A stretch of DNA of 64,000 nt from Favolaschia claudopus. Taxonomy: Eukaryota; Basidiomycota; Agaricomycetes; Agaricales; Mycenaceae. The stretch's first letter is position 1. Each line of letters begins with the position of its first letter. Position numbers and translations under genes: made by a program. The notes beneath the pieces were generated by a model. It had not been told where the DNA came from. It saw only the letters and a program-made list of their open reading frames with translations, and searched no databases. The stretch is from contig JAWWNJ010000019.1 of the NCBI GenBank assembly GCA_037176885.1, forward strand, positions 992,001-1,056,000, in the 5' to 3' direction. This document shows positions 35,431-46,222 of this stretch, piece after piece.

Positions 35431-35629
35431 TCCTGGTAGATTCTGAGAATATTGGATCGATGGTGGATGGGGAGAATAACAGTTCGTCTTGGCCGAATCG
35501 CCTTTTTTTTTCATTGTTGAACGTTGAAACTGACGAGAAATCGCTGTAGGATGGATGGTGGACGGTAACAACCATTGCTGGGCTATACATGGAAGGGTTG
35601 TAAAGCCTGCTTTGCCAGAGGTGTGCTGA
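35431..35629 (+). pseudogene. Decayed copy B of the GWTVDGNN secreted protein family
   Basis: Two exons are recognisable. LVDSENIGSMVDGENN at about 35431-35483 corresponds to LVDSQNVGWTVDGNNN of copy C; the conserved Trp has become Ser (TGG to TCG). WMVDGNNHCWAIHGRVVKPA then EVC-stop ends at 35629, preceded by a proper TGTAG acceptor. The splice donor after the first of these exons is damaged (AACAGTTCGT where copy C has AACGGTTCGT). No signal-peptide exon could be found upstream in 35230-35430. Lost Trp, lost donor and missing 5' exons together indicate a pseudogene between two intact paralogues. Confidence 0.65.
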
Positions 35630-35893
35630 TTTATTCGAAATTACATTCAAGTTTGGACAAACCAACGGCCCGGGTTCGTGTCGCGCTGCAACTCGCGAAT
35701 CAGAACTACTGCGGCCTTTCAGTCAGATACATACCCATACTCACAGTGCGTAAGTGTATTGTACGCCGAGCCAGGAACCTGAGCGCTCTGACATTGACAT
35801 GTAGTCGCATCTGTCAAGATAGAGACCACAAACCTTCAGCCGTATTTAAATAAATGAGAACGAACTTGACGAAACCTTCATCTGCATAGAACG

Positions 35894-36444
35894 ATGCATC
35901 AATATAGTTCTGCCCTGCTTTGCGTTATTGCTGCGTTTGCTCTGTCGGGGATGGCCGCTCCTGCGCCTGCCGTCGAACAGAACATGGCACGAGAGGTAAG
36001 AAATTCTCTTCGTCGTTGATTTGCCGCTCTGTTTTGATTTCCCCCCTCCAACAGCTGAGTAAAAAGGAAGGTCTTACCGCCGATATGGTTGTGAGTGATT
36101 TACCCTTGCAGAATTCTATATCTTGAAGTTTAAAGCTGACCAACCCTCCAGACTACTGAGTTCAGCGAGGTTTGTCTTTGTACTTACACATCATGATATG
36201 TTCGCTGTGAATTGATTTCAACGATTCAAAGCGCCTTGTCGACTCCCAGAACGTCGGATGGACGGTCGATGGGAATAATAACGGTTCGTTTTCGTGGTTG
36301 CAGCTGGTTGCAGTTCATTCAAGAAATTCATTCAAAAATTCAGGCTGGACGGTAGACGGAAATAATTATAACTGGGTCATACACGGGAAGGGTGTAATGC
36401 TTGCCTCTGATGTTACGCTCGCCGCCGAAGCTGCAGAAATCTGA
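35894..36444 (+). CDS. Small secreted protein with doubled GWTVDGNN motif, copy C
   Basis: Five exons encode 102 residues. The signal peptide is MHQYSSALLCVIAAFALSGM, then AAPAPAVEQNMARE. Exon 2 is LSKKEGLTADMV, with a KK dipeptide, and exon 3 is TTEFSE. Exon 4 (36232-36283) is RLVDSQNVGWTVDGNNN. Exon 5 (36344-36444) is WTVDGNNYNWVIHGKGVMLA, with a short acidic tail ending AAEI. The exon layout, intron phases and LTADMV block match copy A, so this is a tandem duplicate. The repeat core GWTVDGNN(N/Y) occurs twice, back to back, with one copy per exon. No cysteines. It may be a processed peptide precursor or a small effector; neither is demonstrated. Confidence 0.8.
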
Positions 36445-36726
36445 GGATGTGGTTGAAATTGAAAATTGAACATTGATTTGATGATTGCATCCGTGTTTCA
36501 CCGGACCGTCACAGTTTCGGCCAACAATCCTCCTGCCATCTGCCTCTATGGACCCCTTAGTCTGTTCTATGCCTTCTTGCTTCAGTCCCCCACTATCGTT
36601 TCCGAAGAGATGAACCCTCTAATTTTATGCTGTTGCGTGGGCAAAAATCAGCGGTATTTCGAAGCCGTCACGTCGTCATAACCAAGACGACGCGCCCTCA
36701 CACGGTCATACAACTCTTTTCTTACT

Positions 36727-38025
36727 ATGCCTCCACGACCTTCCGTGGACCGCGATTCTACTGTTCCATACGAGCCTTTACGCGCCTCAGTTCTCGATGT
36801 ATTTGAGCAGCTTGGCGCTTTCGACGACGATAGCGGCATCGTCGACTTGATATTTCCCGAATTACAGGAACAGAAGGAGAATCGGAGAACTCGCGTCAAG
36901 CTTACAGAGGTCTTTGACCCCGAACCAGAACCCGAGACACCGCGAAAACAACCCAGAACGTCGCGGTTCTTTCGTTTAGGAACTAGGTCCCGATCCAAAT
37001 CTCGGACGAAGAAGGAGTCCAAGGAAACACCGGTGCCGCCCCCCGTTCCCGCGCCCGCGAAAGAGTCGAAGAAACTGAAGAAATCCACATCCTCACCAAA
37101 TTTGAGGAAGGAAGCGGTAGAGGGGAAAGAGCAGAAGGAAGACATTCCCCCCACACCCATCTCCTCTCCCGTCAAGCACAGTGCAACGACCCCCGAGCAC
37201 AAGTCGCGGAGGCGGTCACTGTTCCCGCGTAAAGCTCCTGCGACATCATTGGACCAGCCTCGGCCGTCCATTTCTGACGAGGACTGGCAGCAGATTACTA
37301 TAACTGGGTCCATTGCGGATTACGATGTGAATAATCCGTTCTTGGGCAAAGATCCCAACGGTAATCCTATTCAAGATGTCGGTGTTCAGAGACTTTTCCG
37401 TCCAGCTTCCATAACTCACTCGTCTCGTAACCTCGTTCAGGCAAGTCCCGCCAAGCGCGATGGTCCACAGAAATATTTCTCAAGATTTACCCACGGCTTC
37501 GCGCGGTCTACGAGTACGCCGACGTCGCCCACTCGCGAGCATGGACCATCTCCTTTGTCCGCTCAGAGTGCGCCGACCTCGCCTTCTCCGGAGAAGACTG
37601 CTACCCCTACAGGTTCTACCGCAGGGCACACTCCCGAGCAGTCTTCGTCTGCAACGGTGTCTCCACCCGCTAGTGACCCTACCACCCCAACGGGCCCCTA
37701 TCCCTCTCAGCCTTCGCCATTCGTGCCGGCTCCTGCTAGTCCCGTAGGATCGTCGCATTCGAATGCTTCCACCAGCACGCTTCCCGCCGTTCCCCGCTCC
37801 GCCGATTCCGACAAACAACAACTTCCCCCAGATTCGTCAGATGTCGCTCAGGAGACTGAAGGTGCTCAAACTGACGATCGCCTGGAAACCACCAGCCAGA
37901 TCGATCACGTTCGGAAGAGTTTGTCGGACATATCCGAAGGCGAGCATTCGGAAAGTTCGACGCTCTCAATGAGCGACCGACGGGATTCTCAAGTGTCGGC
38001 GTCTACACCAGAAGCCACGGAATAG
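36727..38025 (+). CDS. Hypothetical Ser/Pro-rich disordered protein
   Basis: This is a single exon of 432 codons starting MPPRPSVDRDSTVPYEPLRA. A short ordered N-terminal stretch (SVLDVFEQLGAFDDDSGIVD) is followed by a basic Ser/Arg region (RFFRLGTRSRSKSRTKKES), Lys/Pro-rich linkers and many TSP/SP motifs that could be phosphorylated. A conserved-looking patch is ISDEDWQQITITGSIADYDV, then NNPFLGKDPNGNPIQDVGVQ. It ends STPEATE. No catalytic motif and no membrane segment. The length of the frame, the strong ATG and the lack of stops in 1.3 kb support a real gene. Its role is unknown; a scaffold or regulator is conceivable. Confidence 0.78.
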   Translation: MPPRPSVDRDSTVPYEPLRASVLDVFEQLGAFDDDSGIVDLIFPELQEQKENRRTRVKLTEVFDPEPEPETPRKQPRTSRFFRLGTRSRSKSRTKKESKETPVPPPVPAPAKESKKLKKSTSSPNLRKEAVEGKEQKEDIPPTPISSPVKHSATTPEHKSRRRSLFPRKAPATSLDQPRPSISDEDWQQITITGSIADYDVNNPFLGKDPNGNPIQDVGVQRLFRPASITHSSRNLVQASPAKRDGPQKYFSRFTHGFARSTSTPTSPTREHGPSPLSAQSAPTSPSPEKTATPTGSTAGHTPEQSSSATVSPPASDPTTPTGPYPSQPSPFVPAPASPVGSSHSNASTSTLPAVPRSADSDKQQLPPDSSDVAQETEGAQTDDRLETTSQIDHVRKSLSDISEGEHSESSTLSMSDRRDSQVSASTPEATE

Positions 38026-38187
38026 TTTTTATTGATTTATTTACTTACCTCCCCTTCACCCTAATTTACGACACTTTGCCATTATGCCGATCATGCAATT
38101 CTTCTCAGCCACTTAGACATTCCTCTTTCTTTCACGCCCTTCTCGCTTCACGCTTCTATCCCCCATCCTCACTGTCTCTTCTTGTAC

Positions 38188-40044
38188 ATGATTGGGCTTG
38201 GTGTGCTCGCCTTGAGCACGCTCTGCGGCCTGGTGTTCTCCGTTCCAGTGCCCGACGAGGACACCACCGTCTCCCCGCCTCTCGCCGACTCCGCTTCGCA
38301 CACCATCGAGACTCTCGACGCAGTCGACACACTCCTTTTAGACCCTGACCACATAGTCGTGCTACCGCCCATCTCGCTCCCTGCCTTGATCCCTCCACCA
38401 ATCATTATGCCAGCAGATCCCGGTTCAGTGCTCTATCCTCTACTTTCCATCGGTCCCGCGGTCAGTTTCTTTCCCGCGATCCCCCTCGAGCAGCCTCCTA
38501 CCACAACTACGACTATCACCGTTCCGGTACCGGCCTCCGCCCCGTCAATTATAACCGACACCGTCACGGTCTATCTCCCCGCCGCCTCAGCGCCTACGCC
38601 TTCGTCTACAACAACACCTGCACCTAAACCGAGCGGCGCCAAGGCAGCATGGGCGGCGCCTTCGCAGATCGGCGACCTCTCCGATTTCAACATAACCGCC
38701 TTCCCAGCGGGACAGCAAAACCTCCACCTCGCCACAGGAATCCCCGCCTCTGCGACCACCCCCGCGAAACCTCTAATCAACCTGCCGTTACTCCCCGACC
38801 TCCTCCCCACTTTAACACCTAAATCCGACTACAAAGCGTGGAACAACGCCTCTGACGCGGTGCTTCGGCTCCTCTACCCCGCGCACTCGGCCAACCCCGC
38901 TGCGAAGCCCGTCGGCGGGGCAGAGTTTTACGCCACTCCGTTGGATTTGGCCGACGCGCAGGTGGTGGAGATGACGTATAGCGTCTTCTTTCCTGCGGGA
39001 TTCACTTGGGTCAAGGGCGGAAAGTTGCCCGGGTTGTTTGGTGGGAGAGCGGGGTGTTCGGGTGGGGATGCTGCGACGGATTGTTTTAGTACGAGGTTGA
39101 TGTGGAGGCACAAGGGGGCGGGGGAGTTGTATCTGGTGCGTCTGCTGTTTTCTTCGTTTGCGATTTCGATCTGATGGTGTTTTATATGATAACTCACAGT
39201 ACGCGCCTAAAGACAAACAAACTCTCGCCCTCTGCGCGGATCCGCAGTCTGTTTGCGACGCCGACTACGGTCTCTCTGTTGGCCGAGGTTCTTTCAATTG
39301 GCGTATTGGCGGATGGACGACGGTGACGCAGCTCGTGCGGCTCAATACGCCGGGGAAGCAGGACGGCGGGTTTGCGTTGTATGTGGATGGGGAAAGGAAG
39401 ATTCATCGTGAAGATATCTATTATCGGGGAGCCGTGTCGGGCGCCACGAAGACGACAACAACAGTTTCTTCAAGTTCAATGTCGAGCGGCGATGATGATG
39501 ATGACGACCCGTTGGGGTTTGGTACGCTGCTTCCGGGACTGTTGGGCGGCCTTGGTCAACGTCGACGGACGCCTGTGGATGGGGATATGCAAGGGCTTTC
39601 GATTTTCCCAATGCCGACATTCACTACTCCTCCCACTTCCGACGCACCCGTTCCCGAACTGCCACAATCCACCGTCGGCGTTCAAAGTGATGTCGCACCG
39701 TTGCAACAATGGGCTGTCCAGCTTGCACCCGTGGCGGCGCAAACCGACTTTACCGTTCCGCCGCCCACATCTGATGCTATGAATACGAGCACGACGACAA
39801 CAACGACGACAGTCATCTTGTACCCCACCCTTCTTCCTGTATACAACTTCGCCGCGGCGCCGAAAACCGCTGTCGGGTTTGTTGGTATTTTCTTCAGGTC
39901 AGCAGCCGCCGCATATCTCGTATGATCTAGAACTGAATATGCATCTTTGACAGTACTTTCTTTGGTGGACACGGAACGGATTGGGAGACCCCACGAGACC
40001 AATATGTATGGTTCAAGGACTTTGCGTTGGTGTTGTATCAATAA
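38188..40044 (+). CDS. Secreted polysaccharide lyase family 14-like protein
   Basis: Starts at the ATG at 38188 with a signal peptide (MIGLGVLALSTLCGLVFSVP). A Pro/Thr-rich stalk of about 130 residues follows. The catalytic-type jelly-roll region reads FFPAGFTWVKGGKLPGLFGG, STRLMWRHKGAGELYL, then after an intron YAPKDKQTLALCADP, VCDADYGLSVGRGSFNWRIG, QLVRLNTPGKQDGGFALYVD and IYYR. A low-complexity insert of about 140 residues (Asp run, Thr/Pro-rich) then interrupts the fold. The final strand resumes (VGFVGIFFSTFFGGHGTDWE; TPRDQYVWFKDFALVLYQ) across an intron ending at 39951. PL14 enzymes cleave uronate polymers; the substrate here is unknown. The insert lies exactly where family members have a short loop. 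Confidence 0.82.
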
Positions 40045-40195
40045 TAAACGGTTATTGCTTATTGTTATTCCATTACATTGTTGTACTGTTTGTACAAAGT
40101 CCGGACATTCTTTAGATACATTCGGAGAGGATGCAATATAGTACCATACACATTTGAGAGGGGAGAGATCCTCCCTCCTTAGTGGACAGTGACAA

Positions 40196-41803
40196 CTATG
40201 AGATGAGAGAGACGGTTTCAATGCCCTGCTGCAACGTAATTCGCAGTCCAGCTTCTACCATTTCCTTCAACGTCTCGATGGTGGAGGCTTGCAGCTTGGA
40301 CACCCGGCCGCAGAACGCGAGATCAACGTCCGTCAAACGTGCTACACGCACACCATACAACTCTGTCACCCATGGAACCCACCGCGACTCGACCACATCC
40401 AAGAGGTGTTGGTCATCGAAATTGACGCTCGTCTTCAAGGACAAGTACGTCAAGCACGGCAATACGCAATCCGACTCGGGGTAAAAGACGAGCCGGCGGA
40501 GGAGCTCATCTTTCAGGACACGATTCGAAATCTGCTGGGTGGTGCCGATGTCCGCGTCGAGTACGAACGAGGTGAGAGAGGGAACGATTTGCAGGAGGTC
40601 GAGGAGATTGTCCTGTTTCATGTATCCCGGCCCGAGACTGAGGTGCCTTAGTTTGCATTGATTTCGGCCGAGGAAGTCGATGAAATCGGCGGAGTCCCAT
40701 TGACCGATGACCGCGAGCGAGGTGAGGGATGGGGTGTTGAGTGTCGTGAAGAAGGCGCGCATGATCTCCTGGGCAGATTGGGTGGGGTTGACGGTGTCTA
40801 TGGCGAGACGGAGTGAGCGTAACTTGCGCAGAGGATGCTGCAGGGCGCGTCTGGTTTCATTGCGAATTCTAGTAGCAGATTTTAGCTTGTCGAACGCGCA
40901 GTCCTCGAGATTCGGACATAGGCGTAGGATCTCAACAGCGTCAGCTGTAGATGAGGTGTCGTATTGGAGCCGTGTTAGCTGTGGCCAAGGGAGATCCCAA
41001 TCTTTTGGCTCTTTTATGAGAACGACCTGCCTGAGGTTCGGGGAATTGTGGAACATGCGAATGCGATCTACCGATCGAGGATCCTCGCCTGGCTGTTCGA
41101 ACAGCTCGAACTTTACGAGTTTTGGCAACACGCGCGCGTCGAGAGCCAGGTTATCGTAAAAAGCTTTTTCTGCATAAGGAATACGAAGGATAGACCAGCG
41201 CTCGCTATGGCGGGATACAGCCTCAAGCAGTCGTGAATCAACAGGATTGCGAATTGTGAGGTGTATAGGTTGATTGGCAGATCGCTCGAGAAAAAGCGAA
41301 GCCAAATTGAGATATTTTCGGTGGAAGGTGAACCGCGTTCGTCCGACAGAAATGTTTGACCACAGTGTGGGGGAAGCCTCGACTACATCCCTCCAATACC
41401 GACACACCATGCCAGCTACAGGGATGACATCAGGCTCGGAACCCGCACATTCAAGGAATATTTGGCGAAGAATTTCGGGGGGGAGTTTGCGAACCGGGGA
41501 AACAACACTGTGGCAGTAGCGTTGGAAGCGCTGTAAATCCTCTTTCGCCGCACGAAGGGTGTCGAGAATACGCTGGAATCGCGTGATCTGGGGGTCATAG
41601 CGGTCCAAATGGGAGTCGACGGCCACTACAGCGAGGATGATCTCGTCCACGATCGCACCTTCAGGGGAGTAGTTGCAGCGTAGTGCATTCAGAATGGAAT
41701 GCATATTGTAGGATACGTGTTCGAACCCGAATTCGCAATGGTCACATAAAATCGTCGGCACATCTATGCGTAGTTGGAGGTCCACTGTCATTTTCGTCAA
41801 CAT
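40196..41803 (-). CDS. F-box domain protein (Agaricomycete expanded family)
   Basis: This is a single exon of about 535 residues. The start is taken at the ATG at 41803 (MLTKMTVDLQLRID); the frame extends a little upstream without a better ATG. A predicted coiled coil (VDSHLDRYDPQITRFQRILD; LRAAKEDLQRFQ) precedes the F-box (VRKLPPEILRQIFLECAG, VCRYWRDVVEASPTLWSNIS). Leucine-rich, LRR-like sequence follows (LTRLQYDTSSTADAVEILRL; LTSLAVIGQWDSADFIDFLG; LRHLSLGPGYM). This layout is the typical mushroom F-box expansion. Presumed SCF substrate adaptor with unknown target. Confidence 0.88.
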   Translation of the reverse strand: MLTKMTVDLQLRIDVPTILCDHCEFGFEHVSYNMHSILNALRCNYSPEGAIVDEIILAVVAVDSHLDRYDPQITRFQRILDTLRAAKEDLQRFQRYCHSVVSPVRKLPPEILRQIFLECAGSEPDVIPVAGMVCRYWRDVVEASPTLWSNISVGRTRFTFHRKYLNLASLFLERSANQPIHLTIRNPVDSRLLEAVSRHSERWSILRIPYAEKAFYDNLALDARVLPKLVKFELFEQPGEDPRSVDRIRMFHNSPNLRQVVLIKEPKDWDLPWPQLTRLQYDTSSTADAVEILRLCPNLEDCAFDKLKSATRIRNETRRALQHPLRKLRSLRLAIDTVNPTQSAQEIMRAFFTTLNTPSLTSLAVIGQWDSADFIDFLGRNQCKLRHLSLGPGYMKQDNLLDLLQIVPSLTSFVLDADIGTTQQISNRVLKDELLRRLVFYPESDCVLPCLTYLSLKTSVNFDDQHLLDVVESRWVPWVTELYGVRVARLTDVDLAFCGRVSKLQASTIETLKEMVEAGLRITLQQGIETVSLIS

Positions 41804-44500
41804 CCAAGATGGGTTGGGGAACGATGCTTCACTCACTGACTATCTGGTCTCTTCGACAAAGTCAACGTGTTGGCGGATGCACTGAAGTTTATTTAAGTAA
41901 CACGGCCGTTGCGGCAAAATCAGAGCGAAGGCTGTGAGTCCACAACTTCTCGAGACTACTAAATTGTGCAGATACCGCAAGAAGTTGGGGACTTTGTGGA
42001 TGGTTGAGACGGTTGAGGGCCAGTGTAGGGACTCTGAGCGTCCCGAACAGCTGACAACTTAACCCTGGTCCGTTACTAATACACCGGCGCTCAGCTGCAT
42101 TGGTACTTCGAGTCGACAAACTATCACCCCCATCGAACTTGTTTGAGTCGGAACGCTCAGATTCAGAAGGACTCAGAACGACATGGAGATTAAGAACAAA
42201 GCTTTGGCAACGGTGCCATCAATTGTTTCTGATCGTGTTCTTGACTGGTTCTTGACCTGAGACCTCCATGAACATTCCGCCTTGAACAGAATCCATCGTC
42301 TCCTGGACTTTCAACTACAGTGACTGCGCTAGTACGCCCGCGTTACAGGGTTGGCTCTTTCAAGATACAAAACCAGCTCAAAACCAGTCAAGATTCATGT
42401 TGTGTGGCCCATTCGTTTTTAAAAAGCAAACTATCTTCCCCGAGTTTGAGAATGGCGAGGAACATTGCCCATCGAAAAGCGTCAAGTGAAGCGAGAAGAA
42501 GAAAAAAACCACAGAGATCCTTGACTCGCGCTGGTGCAGGTACTGCCAGTGGGCGAAGTCACTCAAAGCAGGCCACTTGGTTTCGGTAACAACAAATTTC
42601 TACCAACTATGCGAGTCTCTCGTCGAGGTTTCTGTGCGCTGGCTTTGTTTCCAGCATCAGCTTCCGCACCGCTCATCGCGCCTTTTGCACTGGATCGCTT
42701 TTCGCTTTTCAGTCTCGTCTTTTCTCCCGTACGCTCCTCGTCAGGAAGACGCGGAATTTGTCCTGTTCTGCGTATTATTGGAAGTGGGGCTAATTGCGGC
42801 TCATGCTGAACTTATTAATTGAGCTGATACCGACAATCTTTTTGTGGTTGAACGTCGAGCATGGAAACTGCCTCAATTTGACCTCAATTCCAACATGTCA
42901 TAGCGGTCGTCGCTGCACGGCATTCACTGAATTTGCCTCCTGGATTGGCGCTCGTGCTCATATGGCCCTGGATGTACCCGAGCGCTTCTGCCGCTCGCAC
43001 CACAATGGACCACATACAGAAAGAAAGTTTCACACCACCCAGGGCAGCGACCTGAATGGGCATACCCAATAACTGCAGTTTACGGCGGTCGCAATAAACT
43101 AGGTCCCATGTTCGTTTCATTACACCTATCCTGGTCTTGTATCAACTTCGCTCACTTTACCATAGGAGTACTTGTGTTCGATGTTCTCCCGCGTGGGAAC
43201 ACCTGTTTTATCGGAAGCTATCGAATTTTGGCGAGGGAAACGAGTGTGCGTGCACTCCGATGGCGGGTTCAATTCAACCAATGGTACACATACGTGTGCT
43301 TGCTGCCGTTTTTCCGTAGTGTTCCAACCATGGTGGGTCCATTCGCCGCCACCGTCATCCTCAATTTCTCCGAGCGTCAAGCCACTGGAATTCATGATCA
43401 TTGACGGTGCTGAGTGCAAAAAACAAAAAACCTACGATTAGCCATATCACGATATCATTGAGTGCGTTAGACTCTGATGCACGTCGTGAGCGGGAGGGCT
43501 TTCATGGTGAGTTCCGATCAAATACAGCAGCGTACTTGATTTTTCTCCGCGCCCTGAATCTTCCCCACAGTCGTGATGCATGCAGACAATCTGATTCCGT
43601 CCCAAACTTAACGAAATTTCTCGGCCATTCATCACTCAGTGCCCGCTGACATTTTCCTCCGCGGAAGCTGTTTTTGCGAGCACATTTAAGCCTCAAGACC
43701 ACATTTAAGCCTCAAGACCCGTCGATAACGGTGAGTTTCATTGTATAAAAATCTCAAGTCTTGGAGATCTTGTCATATCTATGGCGCTTGTTGCTGTTCG
43801 AGTAGGCGCACGGATGAATTGCATTACGGCGGGATCTGCAGTATTCTTGCGGATTTGACCGAGTTGTTTGGAAACGCCACGAGGGTTTCCACAAACCCTT
43901 TCGTCGCTCTGCCGCAAACAAGAAAAGTCGATCCATTCCCGTCGTCCCGAACTTCCCTTGCCGTCAGATGCTGCTCCGCACACGATTCGGAAGTCTCGAC
44001 TCTCGACGGTCGTGGTCTTACGGTAAATTCAGCAACCGGCGCAGCATGGGCTGTGTCATGGTGGACTCCTTGCCCCGCAAAAACTGCCTTTAATGCTCAT
44101 CTAAAGGCTCCTTCCAATTACCGCTCCGCATACATACTACAAATCAGACGGCCACGGAGCCCTTATGTTTTGTGGCACATCGATCGATGCCAGTTCTTGT
44201 TCTTCGAGAGTCTCATCCGCATCTGTTGGGGGCGATACGAAGGCTCTATCTATAACTGCACCCAAGCAATTCTCACAGGCCTGCCAATTTCAGACAAGAA
44301 GTATGGCCATGCACAGGTCCGATTCGCTCATCACTTGCATCAGCTTCATGGGACCCCGTCTACGGTTCCTATGGGTGTATTTTTTACCCTTGCTCTGAAT
44401 GTGTTATAACTGGGAGGTCATAATCCGTGCTCCTTGGTCCTCTCCCCGCACCACAACCATAACTTTGTATTGAGCCAATTGTGCTTCAACGTACCTCGAC
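41804..44500. other. Intergenic region, no convincing gene
   Basis: This is 2.7 kb between divergent genes. Many 60-100 codon frames overlap on both strands. The longest, 43741-44409 plus (222 codons, no ATG at its 5' end), has no recognisable motif and no clear exon partners. A perfect 19-bp tandem duplication lies at 43681-43718. It could hide a rapidly evolving or decayed gene. Confidence 0.45.
43681..43718. repeat. Perfect 19-bp direct tandem duplication
   Basis: cacatttaagcctcaagac occurs twice with no spacer (43681-43699 and 43700-43718). It contains TTTAAG/CTTAAA-like AT boxes. It is probably a recent slippage or microduplication in non-coding DNA. Confidence 0.8.
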
Positions 44501-45867
44501 ATGTCCGTCGTTCAATTGTGAGCTTGGGATGTTTCGAATTTATCCTCAACATCTGAAATGAACTTGCAGGACACTTCCTATGGTTCGGACTTACACTACT
44601 GCAATGAAAACGACTGACGATTCCCTCTGAAGTTCATAGGCACAATTTTGAACTGGTTATTATTCGGAACGCTCCTTGTGCAAATCTGTGCGTTACCCGT
44701 TGACCCGCCGGTGTTAATGTTTCTCACCTGTTGCGGCGCGTCCAGACCTGTATTTCATGGCCTTCCCCAAAGATGCAATCTGGTGGAAGCGCATCGTTAT
44801 CCTCATTCTTGTTCTGGAACTCGTGGAGACATTCTCAAATATCCGAGACATGGCTCACGCATTCGGAGATGGATGGGGAGACCCCGACGCTCTTGACAAC
44901 GTTGGCTGGGCATGGTTCAGCGTGCCAGTCATGGGAGCAGTCAGTAAGGCTTCGTTTTTCCCCATTTATTGTTCCGCGCTTAGCCCGGGCAATAGTCTCT
45001 TTTGTGTGTCAAGCATTTTACAGCTGGCGAATTCATGTCATCAGCAAGAGTTGGTGGTTCGCCGCGTTAGTTATGCTTGTACGTCTGCAAGATCTAAAAC
45101 TTTACATGTTCGATAATTCTCTTCAGGTGACTACAGTACAACTAGCCGCCGGCATTTGGACGGGAGCTCAGATCTGCAAGGCAGGAAAATTCTCGCTTCT
45201 TCAGACTCACAATTTGACCCCAACAGCGGTGGGTGCAAGTCTTGAAATCGTGTCTATGAATCTTAATCTTGGTTTCGTTTCTAGCTTTGGCTCTCGACCA
45301 CTACATTCGCAGATTTGCTCATTGTCGGCGGCACAATATACTATTTACGCAGATCAACGGATCCGGATTTCACTAGCGCGAAAACAAACTCTCTTGTTTC
45401 ACGACTGATCATGGTTCGTGCCTCTGAGGATCTCTCATTCTCTTTTTTGTTCAATTTCCTCTCTAGTTGGTTGCGCAAACCGGCGTTTTATGCATGATGT
45501 TTGCCCTTGTGGATCTGTTCTTGTTTGTCAAATACAAAGGAACCAACTACCACCTTTCCCTGTGCATTGAATTGTCGAAGATATACTCAAACTGCATATT
45601 AGTGGTGAGCAGCTGTTCGGCCGCAAGTAAATTCTACTCGAAGAACTAATTGAACCATACTAGATATTCAACTCCAGGGCGCACATAGGCCATCAATGCA
45701 ATCCAACGGACAGTTACACTAGCGTCGACATTTCCAACTCCCTTTTCAGGACTCGCGCTCCTTCAACAGGTCCCATTGAGATTGGAGTTTCTGTCTCGTC
45801 CGATGCAAGAAGTGACATTACGGATGACAAAAGGCGGCGGCGAGACACAAACCCGAGCATGGTCTGA
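44501..45867 (+). CDS. DUF6534 seven-transmembrane protein
   Basis: This is a basidiomycete-specific multi-pass membrane protein of unknown function. The tiny first exon (44501-44517, MSVVQL) joins TLPM, then across an intron FIGTILNWLLFGTLLVQI. The next exon, YLYFMAFPKDAIWWKRIVIL, is the family hallmark (short loop with FPKD.WW.K between TM1 and TM2). Further TM segments are FSVPVMGAV, FYSWRIHVISKSWWFAALVM, VQLAAGIWTGAQICK and TTTFADLLIVGGTIYYLRRS (the DUF6534 signature area). Later segments are TNSLVSRLIM, LVAQTGVLCMMFALVDLFLF and LSKIYSNCIL, ending FNSR. A hydrophilic tail ends RRRDTNPSMV. About eight introns. All junctions can be closed in frame. Confidence 0.84.
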
Positions 45868-46222
45868 GTCTGCCAGAAGATTGTATTATCTATTTCCTGC
45901 CCGTCAAAAGCTGTCTGTACCGTTAAAGAATCTCTTGATATACATACATGTACATAGCGTATAGCAAATTATTGCGCGAAGCAAAGCTTCCGTTGTCAGT
46001 CGTTCTGCGCCTGAATGGCTTTAGCATTCGAACATCGAACATAACCTCTTTCAGAAACTCAAGCGTCAAAATCGAAGATGGGCACAAATGCATTGCATTA
46101 AAACCGAGATGACGACGCGACGCGACGTGTCGCATGTGACCGCGTGGAATGACTGATCATTCCCCGGCAACGACCGAACCTAGAGCTCTCTTTGCTTTGA
46201 ACTTTGACCTCAACAACCTCAG
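45868..46222. other. Promoter region of the CCDC124/Lso2-like gene
   Basis: This is 355 bp. It contains an alternating CGACGCGACG..CGTGTCGC region at 46112-46130 and ATCATTCC. No coding sequence was seen. Confidence 0.35.

Noticed and set aside
43741..44409. 222-codon plus-strand frame
   Set aside because: No ATG at its start, no recognisable motif, no exon chain and no strong codon pattern. It is probably chance or a relic.
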